Source: Candidatus Collierbacteria bacterium CG_4_9_14_3_um_filter_43_16
GTDB lineage: Bacteria > Patescibacteriota > Microgenomatia > UBA1400 > MFAQ01
Assembly: GCA_002789895.1 (NCBI GenBank)
Contig: PFUC01000023.1
Location: 1 to 10,157, forward strand
Direction: 5' to 3'
Length of the DNA stretch: 10,157 nt
The notes under the pieces were generated by a model. That model was given only the letters and a program-made list of their open reading frames with translations, did not search any database and was not told the DNA's origin. Every line of letters begins with the position of its first letter. The first letter of the stretch is position 1. A program made the position numbers and the translations under genes. Shown here piece by piece: positions 1 to 5,399 of this stretch.

Positions 1-2
1 TA

Positions 3-605
3 GGGGTGCATCCGGGAAACTTTCAAGAGAGTTTGGATGGAAAGTATTTTTATTTTGTGAGAACCATAGATGGGCGACTGGAATGTAGGAAGAAACTGAT
101 TAACGGCGTTGATAGTAATGAAACGTTAGAGAGTTTGATTAAGACCGGAAGGATAAATGAAGTTGACTGGGGGAATAGTGATGATTTGTTTGCAATCTTA
201 AAATATCGAGAAGGATTGGCTGTTTCGGTATATAAAACGTTTAAGAATTTAGATGATGATTTGGCAAAGTTGACGGTGCCTGAAATAGTATCAAGGAGAG
301 AAATGTTTGATAATGCTTTCCCTCAATACAATATACAAACTCGTCAGAGGGTGGCGTATTTATGGATGTATTCATTGATTGCAGAAAATCAAGTCAAATG
401 GACTAAAGAAGATACTAGACCTGCTTTAGAGATAATGGTAGGAGAAGCAGTAGAAGCGAGATTGATTTCAGCATCAGATGCAGACAATTTGAACAAAGTG
501 TTTGGCGTTAGTTCTTCTGGGAGTTTTCTTAAACCATTTAAAGAAGGTAAATATAGACCAGTTAGCCTGGCTAAAGAAATATTTGGAATGATTGGAATTA
601 AATGA
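3..605 (+). CDS. Hypothetical soluble protein, 5' end probably outside the window
   Basis: I do not recognise this protein. The frame is open to the left edge of the window, so the first available start, a GTG at 6, is only nominal and the true start may lie upstream. From that GTG it is 199 residues, mostly charged and predicted soluble, with no signal peptide or membrane segment. The N-terminal part (FYFVRTIDGRLECRKKL) looks beta-rich. The rest looks helical, with acidic stretches such as NLDDDLAKL and ISASDADNL. No catalytic motif or metal-binding cluster is visible. It ends with TGA at 603-605, and a small AT-rich hairpin overlaps the stop. The next gene on the same strand starts 62 bases later, so the two could share a transcript. 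The region is more AT-rich than the secretion genes to the right. Being a real gene is likely; its function is unknown. Confidence 0.7.
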   Translation, partial: GVHPGNFQESLDGKYFYFVRTIDGRLECRKKLINGVDSNETLESLIKTGRINEVDWGNSDDLFAILKYREGLAVSVYKTFKNLDDDLAKLTVPEIVSRREMFDNAFPQYNIQTRQRVAYLWMYSLIAENQVKWTKEDTRPALEIMVGEAVEARLISASDADNLNKVFGVSSSGSFLKPFKEGKYRPVSLAKEIFGMIGIK

Positions 606-619
606 TGATTATCATCATT
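601..619 (+). other. Small perfect hairpin overlapping a stop codon
   Basis: AATGATGA (601-608), a 3-base loop TTA, then TCATCATT (612-619) form a perfect 8-bp inverted repeat that contains the TGA stop of the preceding gene. The stem is AT-rich and no T-run follows, so it is a weak terminator candidate at best. It may be a transcript-end or stability hairpin, or chance. Confidence 0.3.
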
Positions 620-667
620 GTTTAAAATGGACGAATATGGGTCTGAGGCGGTAATCTTGAAAAATAT

Positions 668-1279
668 ATGAGAGAGAATTTAATTCTTGTATTACCTGCC
701 GTTCTCATTGCATATTTCCAGGTGAGAGTAATTTGGAGAAAATTACCTCGATCACAAGAGAATAATGTAAAGGTTTATGGTGAATACACAGAAAAAGATT
801 GGTTTCTATATAACTTTTTGCATTTTTTTGCAGTTTCACTGTTTTGGGTTCAGTTAGTGTTTGTGGTTATTCCTATTTCAAGAGACCAGCGTGTTATATG
901 TTTCTTGTTAATTATTGGGTATTTGCTAATTTTACTTGGGTTTACGATCTCCATTTGGGCTTTAAGGACACTTGGTTTGGGATGGTCAGGAATGATGGAA
1001 TATAAAATTGTGAGAGAACAAAAACTGTGTACGACAGGACCATATAGAATTATACGTCACCCCATATATTTAGCTGTAATATTGGAAATGATTGGTTATC
1101 AACTAGTTGTGTCTAGTTGGTTGGTATTTGTTGTGGGGATAATCGCATACCTTGTGTTTAGGAATCATATTAAGAACGAGGATAAGTTGTTGGAAGGAGA
1201 ATATAAAGAAGTTTTTGTTCGATATAAAAGGCAAGTAGGATCATTGTTTCCCAACTTGCGAGACAAGAGTGGTCTGTGA
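668..1279 (+). CDS. Isoprenylcysteine carboxyl methyltransferase (ICMT)-family membrane methyltransferase
   Basis: Integral membrane S-adenosylmethionine-dependent methyltransferase of the ICMT/phospholipid methyltransferase superfamily. The 203 residues contain hydrophobic segments near 4-20, 49-70, 77-97 and 134-164. The family signature lies at the C-terminal end: GPYRIIRHPIYLAVIL at 124-139 (the RHP-x-Y motif, H131-P132), followed after the last helix by N170-E171-D172-K-L-L and E176/E178-Y179. In this family those residues line the SAM pocket. The ending RYKRQVGSLFP (185-195) is also typical. Bacteria rarely have prenylated proteins, so the substrate cannot be named; small molecules, lipids or isoprenoid acids are possible. 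The ATG at 668 gives a complete family-length protein, but only a weak GAGGCGG lies about 16 bases upstream. The TGA stop ends immediately before the stop of the convergent VirB6-like gene. Family confidence is high, substrate unknown. Confidence 0.85.
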   Translation: MRENLILVLPAVLIAYFQVRVIWRKLPRSQENNVKVYGEYTEKDWFLYNFLHFFAVSLFWVQLVFVVIPISRDQRVICFLLIIGYLLILLGFTISIWALRTLGLGWSGMMEYKIVREQKLCTTGPYRIIRHPIYLAVILEMIGYQLVVSSWLVFVVGIIAYLVFRNHIKNEDKLLEGEYKEVFVRYKRQVGSLFPNLRDKSGL

Positions 1280-3061
1280 TTATGGTGTAACTGGAGGGGG
1301 AGTTATGGGCGGAGTAACTGGTGGAAGAGGGGCTGAAATTGGTGTCCCAGGAGTTAATCCTGTAGCTCTACTTGTCCTTCTATACCAATCAGCATTGCCA
1401 ATTGATGGAATTGTTCCAGAACCCTTCCATCCTCCTTTGAGGGCGTCGCCGATGGCGGCGCCGTAGGGGAATGGAGGTGTCTTGAGGGCCTTTTCAACCA
1501 TTTCGCAGTACTTGCTGGCCATCATAAGTAGCCCGAAGCCGATGGTGGCGAGCATGAGACTACCAGCTGAACCCGTTAATGTACCAGAGCCTCCACCACT
1601 GTGGGTTGTGAAGCTACCTGGTATGGTTAACGGGGGAGTCCAAATATTACTCAAGGTGGAAAGTTGGTTGACCCCGAGAACATTCTCAATACCGGAGGTG
1701 ATCGCTCCACTGAGTAACCCCCCCGCGCCAGCGAGAGACAGAAGCGGCTGACACATGAGGGCGAAGGATAGAGTGAGGAAGAAGATGGCTACGGGAAAAA
1801 CAGCCAGGTTTCCATATATACTTCTTAGCCAGTCGCCGAAGGAGGTAGATCCTGGCAGTAGATTTCCCAAGAGAATGATTGGTGCGAAAATTAAATTGAT
1901 AATGATTCCAAAAAAGGCTTGGAAAAGTTTTAGGATAAGTTTGAAGTAAGAAATTAAGACAGCAATAATGATAATAATACCGGCAATGATCCCAAAACCG
2001 CTGATTATTCCAAGTTCTCCGACAAGAACTCCTACAACTATTCCCGATAATCCTCCGATAACCAAATTAAAAAATATCAGAGGGGAGACCATGACGGCGG
2101 TGAGGGCGTTAACAAAGAAGGAACCAATTCCGCCGAGTAGTGATTGACCGCTAACAACATTGATAACAAAATCACCGATTCCTGAGAGTGGGCCTCCGGC
2201 ATTGAGAATCGGTTCCGGTCCTACCCTTAAAATATTTATGGCCATAGCGTCGGCGATGGTGGAGATGTCGACTAAAAAGCCAACGATGGCATAGGAGAAA
2301 GTAATCATTAGGAGGGTTGCAATGAGTTTGGGAATGGCCAGCTGAATGGTGGCGGCGGTTTTTGAATCTATCTTTACTCGGAACATGATCATGATGCCGT
2401 AAAGAACAAAGCCGATGGCGAATAGCATATAAGAAATATTTCTGAAAGCTCGCCAAAGGGGAAGAATTGGAGCGAGAGCGGAGAAACCGTAGCCGGGTCC
2501 GGCGGCGTAGGTATCGCTAACAATGTGGTGTTTTTGGAGGTTTAAGGCTATGTAGTTAACATAATCAATCGAGCTGGCTGGTCTTATTGTTGCTAAGTTG
2601 GTGGTAAATTTTCCGAGAGATCCGATAACACCATAATTATTGGTATATGACGAAGCGAGGTTGTACGTATCCGATTTATATGAAATCGGCTGAATATCTT
2701 TTAGTTGCTCGAACATTTTTAACGTGTTCTTTATACTATCAACAAACGTGTCACCAGGTGAACTGAATGTTAGTGAGCTGATCCACTCCATTCCTTGGAG
2801 AATAACTATGTCGACAAAGCCAACTCCGTCTCCACTTAGAGTGTCAACTTCTGGAGCGCACTTGCCAGAATACCAGGTCTCCAAATTCATCAGATCACCA
2901 GAGCGCTTATCGCAGAATTCTTTTCCATAATCTTGCATGGTCTTTACTCCGGGGATGTTGAAAAGATCGGTGGCGGCGTGAGATTGGGGGACAATGACAA
3001 GGGAAACTGTTATGAATACTGCAAGGAATATTAGGCTGAGAGATTTTTGAAGACGGGACAT
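1280..3061 (-). CDS. VirB6/TrbL-like polytopic T4SS membrane protein with signal peptide
   Basis: Predicted inner-membrane channel component of a type IV secretion-like apparatus, 593 residues. Residues 1-29 form a signal peptide ending in PQSHA. A 170-residue extracytoplasmic part follows, containing C50 and C68. Hydrophobic segments then lie near 208-227, 245-265, 314-335, 338-372, 376-401, 416-435 and 497-515. The first pair (RNISYMLFAIGFVLYGIMIM, then IPKLIATLLMITFSYAIVGF) and the run FAPIILLGNLLPG (392-404), followed by FGDWLRSIYGN and FP, match the arrangement I recall in VirB6/TrbL-like proteins of Patescibacteria. Sequence similarity to proteobacterial VirB6 is low, so the assignment rests on topology and context. 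The last 25 residues are a Pro/Thr tail with PPVTPPITPPPVTP. A TATAAT lies 10 bases before the ATG. A 7-G coding-strand tract lies at 1718-1724. The stop abuts the convergent methyltransferase stop with no gap. Confidence 0.75.
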   Translation of the reverse strand: MSRLQKSLSLIFLAVFITVSLVIVPQSHAATDLFNIPGVKTMQDYGKEFCDKRSGDLMNLETWYSGKCAPEVDTLSGDGVGFVDIVILQGMEWISSLTFSSPGDTFVDSIKNTLKMFEQLKDIQPISYKSDTYNLASSYTNNYGVIGSLGKFTTNLATIRPASSIDYVNYIALNLQKHHIVSDTYAAGPGYGFSALAPILPLWRAFRNISYMLFAIGFVLYGIMIMFRVKIDSKTAATIQLAIPKLIATLLMITFSYAIVGFLVDISTIADAMAINILRVGPEPILNAGGPLSGIGDFVINVVSGQSLLGGIGSFFVNALTAVMVSPLIFFNLVIGGLSGIVVGVLVGELGIISGFGIIAGIIIIIAVLISYFKLILKLFQAFFGIIINLIFAPIILLGNLLPGSTSFGDWLRSIYGNLAVFPVAIFFLTLSFALMCQPLLSLAGAGGLLSGAITSGIENVLGVNQLSTLSNIWTPPLTIPGSFTTHSGGGSGTLTGSAGSLMLATIGFGLLMMASKYCEMVEKALKTPPFPYGAAIGDALKGGWKGSGTIPSIGNADWYRRTSRATGLTPGTPISAPLPPVTPPITPPPVTP

Positions 3062-3071
3062 AGCTAAAAAA

Positions 3072-3077
3072 ATTATA
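3072..3077 (-). promoter_or_regulatory. Candidate -10 box for the VirB6-like gene
   Basis: On the - strand a perfect TATAAT lies 10 bases before the ATG at 3061, predicting a leader of only about 3-4 nt. No good -35 hexamer is present 16-18 bases upstream. This would let the VirB6-like gene be transcribed separately from the regulator gene ending 58 bases upstream. Confidence 0.45.
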
Positions 3078-3119
3078 CAGGAAAATGGGATAGTTTATAT
3101 TTGGGAGTGTGTTCTGAGT

Positions 3120-4091
3120 TTACACTTCGCTGATGACGTCAAAACCCTTAAAACTTCCTGTAATAGCGAGACCAATGATTTTTCCGTCACAAATTCCTTT
3201 TTCTCTAATCTGTTTGGCTGTTTCGTTCAGAGTTGCCCCACTGCCAACAGCATCATCGATAAGAAGAATATTCCCATGATAAGATGTCTCGCTTACAACA
3301 ATGGAATGTTGAGCGTTTTCTATACGATCAGTGAGCCGAGTGAGACTTTTCTGGGGAACGGCAACATCAGATACAATTTTTTTAATAGAAATGGTTCGGA
3401 GTTTGAGATGCAACCTTCCTTTTAGAACCGACATAAACTGTATCTGTCTCTTGACCGTAGGGGGGATAAAGCCAACACTGGTGATATTCTTGCTCGTGAT
3501 CAATCTTTCTATGGCTGGAGTGATGGTATCGATTAGCTCGGTCATCAGTAAGGTTTGTTGACTTTGTTTGGCATAGAGTAATAGTTGTCCAAGCTTTGTT
3601 TTACCAAAGCGGTCGATGCTATAGAAATCAAGGTAGTAAAGATTGTCGAGAAAAACTTGGAGATAGGTATGTTTTAGTTTTGACAGACCGTTAATTAAAC
3701 CTTGCCTTTTGTATTTTGAGAATTTGTTGACCATGGCCACATACTCACGTGCGGTTTTCTCGAAAGGTAGTTTTTGTTTTTCACACCACAAGAGAAAGCC
3801 ATCAATGCCTGTAAGTTTTTTTCCCGTAGGGGTGATAAACAAATAATTTTGAGATATTACTCTTGTAAGGTGGGTTGGAAGAGAGTGGTGTGGTTGAGAT
3901 GGTGGGTTTGAATTAATCTGATAATAGACGGTGGGGGGGCGACCTTTTTTGGTTAATACTCCGCTCTCCAATAGAGAGGACAATTGTTTGCGTACGGCTC
4001 GATCGGTGATGCCAAGATGGTCTGACAGTTCTTTTCCTGTGGCTTGGCGGTGCATTTGAAGGTAATTCCTTATAGCCTGGCTAGTCTTCAT
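3120..4091 (-). CDS. Winged-helix / phosphoribosyltransferase fusion regulator
   Basis: A 323-residue cytoplasmic protein in three parts. Residues 1-60 form a winged helix-turn-helix: ATGKELSDHLGITDRAVRKQ is the HTH and the wing is KKGRPPTVYYQI. Residues about 78-200 are a helical region without a name I can give, including YLDFYSIDRFGKTKLGQLLL (153-172). Residues about 200-323 are a type I phosphoribosyltransferase fold. Its PRPP-binding signature is ILLIDDAVGSGAT at 275-287, with the paired acids D279-D280 and the GSGAT loop intact. The C-terminal domain resembles ComF-like and other PRTases. The overall plan (wHTH plus PRTase) recalls Bacillus PurR, although that protein lacks the large middle region. 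Inference: a transcription factor sensing PRPP or a nucleotide, or a bifunctional enzyme-regulator. Its promoter holds a 22-bp palindrome, suggesting autoregulation. A leaderless start at ATG 4091 is likely. A 7-base homopolymer lies at 3933-3939. Confidence 0.8.
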   Translation of the reverse strand: MKTSQAIRNYLQMHRQATGKELSDHLGITDRAVRKQLSSLLESGVLTKKGRPPTVYYQINSNPPSQPHHSLPTHLTRVISQNYLFITPTGKKLTGIDGFLLWCEKQKLPFEKTAREYVAMVNKFSKYKRQGLINGLSKLKHTYLQVFLDNLYYLDFYSIDRFGKTKLGQLLLYAKQSQQTLLMTELIDTITPAIERLITSKNITSVGFIPPTVKRQIQFMSVLKGRLHLKLRTISIKKIVSDVAVPQKSLTRLTDRIENAQHSIVVSETSYHGNILLIDDAVGSGATLNETAKQIREKGICDGKIIGLAITGSFKGFDVISEV

Positions 4092-4098
4092 AAGATAG

Positions 4099-4107
4099 AT
4101 TATAGCA
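4099..4107 (-). promoter_or_regulatory. Extended -10 promoter of the HTH-PRTase gene (leaderless)
   Basis: The - strand reads TGC-TATAAT from 4107 to 4099, a perfect extended -10 element. Seven bases separate it from the ATG at 4091, so transcription should start at about 4092, essentially at the start codon. The expected -35 position (about 4122-4127) has no TTGACA match and is occupied by the palindrome at 4112-4133. Confidence 0.65.
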
Positions 4108-4108
4108 T

Positions 4109-4143
4109 AAAAGTTCCTAGTATACTAGGAACTAGGAACTTTT
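4109..4143. promoter_or_regulatory. Palindromic operator with three half-sites
   Basis: A perfect 22-bp palindrome spans 4112-4133 (left arm AGTTCCTAGTA followed by its exact complement). A third copy of the half-site, CTAGGAACT, follows directly at 4132-4140, overlapping by two bases. AAAAGTTCCTAG (4109-4120) and CTAGGAACTTTT (4132-4143) also form an alternative 12-bp inverted repeat. The block covers the -35/spacer region of the - strand HTH-PRTase promoter and lies upstream of the divergent toxin-antitoxin promoter. The likely ligand is the wHTH protein encoded next to it (inference). A terminator role is unlikely because no gene reads into it from either side. Confidence 0.6.
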
Positions 4144-4148
4144 GTTTT

Positions 4149-4173
4149 GACGGACTAGGCTCGGAACGACAAT
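4149..4173. repeat. Possible degenerate REP-like element
   Basis: The stretch CGGACTAGGCTCGGAACGAC and the bases after it resemble the REP-like unit at 8973-8995: over 23 bases I count 17 identities, and all six differences are transitions. Its own hairpin potential is poor. It could be a decayed copy of the same dispersed repeat, or chance. Confidence 0.3.
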
Positions 4174-4211
4174 GATAATATCACGAGTTATTTGCAGTAG
4201 ATTTCGTCGGG

Positions 4212-4240
4212 TTGACAATGCGTACGAAATAGCGTACTAT
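4212..4240 (+). promoter_or_regulatory. Toxin-antitoxin promoter with GTAC operator
   Basis: TTGACA (4212-4217) is a perfect -35. After a 17-base spacer the -10 is TACTAT (4235-4240). Only six bases separate it from the ATG at 4247, predicting a leaderless antitoxin mRNA. The spacer and -10 hold two GTAC cores (4222-4225 and 4234-4237) inside a direct repeat GCGTAC, with centres 12 bp apart. That spacing matches the one described for the TGTACA operator motifs of yefM-yoeB modules, so autorepression by the antitoxin or TA complex is expected. Confidence 0.65.
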
Positions 4241-4246
4241 ATGGGT

Positions 4247-4510
4247 ATGGATGTAAAAATATATAGTGCCAGTGAGGCCAGACAGAATCTCTATGGCCTG
4301 ATTAGAAGTGCCTCTACCGGTCTCAGAGCAATTGAGATAAACCTTCGTGGCAGTGAACCAGTGGTAATGATAAATAAGGCGGAAATGGAATCTTGGCTGG
4401 AGACCTTGGACCTTTTGTCTGGAAAAGAGGAACTTGAAACTGTTAGAAAAAGTATGGTTGATAGGAACTACATTTCCCATGGTGATCTTAGGAAAAAATT
4501 AGGTGTGTAA
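4247..4510 (+). CDS. Phd/YefM-family antitoxin
   Basis: Antitoxin of a type II toxin-antitoxin module; it should bind the toxin next door and repress its own promoter. From ATG 4247 it has 87 residues: an N-terminal Phd/YefM DNA-binding fold beginning MDVKIYSASEARQNLYGLI, the middle strand EPVVMINKAEMESWL, then ETLDLLSGKEELETVRKS, whose ETL-x-LL pattern is characteristic of YefM-like proteins, and a C-terminal toxin-binding tail. Longer starts exist at ATG 4172 and 4241, but the promoter TTGACA-17-TACTAT lies inside the longest version and the family's N-terminus aligns with 4247. The GTG start of the toxin comes six bases after the stop. The module lies on the strand opposite to the flanking T4SS-like genes. 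Confidence 0.85.
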   Translation: MDVKIYSASEARQNLYGLIRSASTGLRAIEINLRGSEPVVMINKAEMESWLETLDLLSGKEELETVRKSMVDRNYISHGDLRKKLGV

Positions 4511-4516
4511 TTTACA

Positions 4517-4753
4517 GTGAAAATTTTTTATACTAGTAAGGTTGAAAAACAGTTGACAGGGTTGCCTAAGGGAGAGCTAAAAAAAATATTTTCAAAAATA
4601 GAAAAGTTAAGCGATGAATCTGGTGCTGGCAAACCCTTGAAGGGAGAGTTTGACGGACTGTATTCTTTGAGAGCTTGGCCGTATCGAATTATATACAAGG
4701 TCGAGGAAGGAGCTTTGGTGATTTGTCTTTTGCTGGTAATGGTGGCAGTATAG
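4517..4753 (+). CDS. RelE/ParE-family toxin, apparently C-terminally truncated
   Basis: A 78-residue protein of the RelE/ParE superfamily, whose RelE members cleave ribosome-bound mRNA. It starts at GTG 4517, six bases after the antitoxin stop, with a weak AGGTG about 11 bases upstream. The body is typical: MKIFYTSKVEKQLTGLPKG, a helical hairpin, then GKPLKGEFDGLYSLRAWPYR followed by IIYKVEEG and strand LVICLLL. It ends in VMVAV exactly where RelE-like toxins carry the last-strand G-(H/K)-R...Y motif that holds key catalytic residues. The frame shifted by -1 continues from 4732 through IGHSKAIVL to a TAG at 4777-4779. A single-base deletion in the T-run at 4728-4731 would explain this and would have left an 87-residue protein. 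The toxin may therefore be inactive, or this may be an assembly error. Confidence 0.75.
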   Translation: MKIFYTSKVEKQLTGLPKGELKKIFSKIEKLSDESGAGKPLKGEFDGLYSLRAWPYRIIYKVEEGALVICLLLVMVAV

Positions 4754-4779
4754 GTCATAGTAAGGCAATTGTACTATAG
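4732..4779 (+). pseudogene. Out-of-frame remnant of the toxin C-terminus
   Basis: In the -1 frame relative to the toxin this stretch reads AGNGGSIGHSKAIVL and stops at TAG 4777-4779. The core IGHSKAI resembles the IGHRK-x-IY ending common in RelE-like toxins, with Arg to Ser and Tyr to Val changes. Part of it overlaps the current toxin end. It is offered as a decayed C-terminus, not as an expressed gene. A 9-bp direct repeat, ATAGTAAGG, lies at 4757-4765 and 4776-4784. Confidence 0.4.
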
Positions 4780-4811
4780 TAAGGAGATGAGGTAAGCCTA
4801 AGGGATTAGAA

Positions 4812-5387
4812 TTAGTCGAGGAGGCTGGATATTTTGACCCAGTAGGAGGCAGTATCTTGAATGTATTGGCGATTGCCGTAAAGAATTAGGAGATTTTTCA
4901 TATTTATTCCACGAGAAACAAGTTGTCTTTTGGCTTCGAGAAAAGATTCTTTGAAGGCAACGGCATTTGGACCGGTAAGATTTGGAATATTGAAATTGAT
5001 ACCATAAATTTCTATCCGGAGAACAGACATAGGATCTTGACTGAGAGAATAAATATTAATAGTGGTTTTGAGATTGACCGAAGTTGAAAAATCCTCAACT
5101 CTAATGGGTAACATATCGACAATTTTATTTTTTTCGATGATAGCTATTTTGATGTCGCCGGATTTTGTTATTGCTTCAATCTGGGTCTGTTTTGGTATAT
5201 CCAGTCTTTGAGTTTTGATGAAAACATGGGGATCATTGATTGATGGGGTCGCAGTGGAACGAGTGATGAGAAGTGGTACGGTTTCCAAAAAAGTTGACCT
5301 TTGAGATCGATATTGAAGAATTGCGACAAAGATCAAGAAGAAAAAAACAACTATTATGAAAGTGGGGATAAAATTTTTTTTGTTCAT
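4812..5387 (-). CDS. Single-pass membrane-anchored hypothetical protein of the T4SS-like cluster
   Basis: I do not recognise a family. The 191 residues start MNKKNFIPTF with a strong transmembrane segment at about 7-26 (IPTFIIVVFFFLIFVAIL), followed by QYRSQR. The positively charged N-terminus suggests cytoplasmic-in, so about 165 residues would face outward. The exposed part has alternating beta-like segments (VFIKTQRLDIP, IKIAIIEKNKIVDMLPIRV, LKTTINIYSL, VLRIEIYGINF) and a helical end, with no cysteine. That is compatible with a VirB8-like or assembly-factor topology, but no motif proves it. The ATG lies 12 bases after the stop of the large secreted protein and a TTTAAT lies 5 bases before it, so it is probably co-transcribed, with a possible internal promoter. 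It converges on the toxin gene with a 58-base gap and no obvious terminator. Confidence 0.65.
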   Translation of the reverse strand: MNKKNFIPTFIIVVFFFLIFVAILQYRSQRSTFLETVPLLITRSTATPSINDPHVFIKTQRLDIPKQTQIEAITKSGDIKIAIIEKNKIVDMLPIRVEDFSTSVNLKTTINIYSLSQDPMSVLRIEIYGINFNIPNLTGPNAVAFKESFLEAKRQLVSRGINMKNLLILYGNRQYIQDTASYWVKISSLLD

Positions 5388-5399
5388 AGTCTATTAAAG

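Noticed and set aside
1269..1949. Series of + strand open frames opposite the VirB6-like gene
   Set aside because: They are short, lack ribosome-binding or promoter signals and family motifs, and sit antisense to a continuous 593-residue membrane protein.
4109..4143. Hairpin AAAAGTTCCTAG/CTAGGAACTTTT as a rho-independent terminator
   Set aside because: It lies between divergent gene starts, so no transcript needs to end there, and it overlaps the - strand promoter spacer. An operator is the better explanation.
4172..4246. Longer N-terminus for the antitoxin, from ATG 4172 or 4241
   Set aside because: The extra residues are not family-like, and the 4172 version would contain the TTGACA/TACTAT promoter and the GTAC operator within the coding region. 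The family N-terminus begins at ATG 4247.
4757..4784. 9-bp direct repeat ATAGTAAGG as a target-site duplication of an inserted element
   Set aside because: The two copies are only 19 bp apart with no element between them; more likely local duplication or chance near the decayed toxin end.
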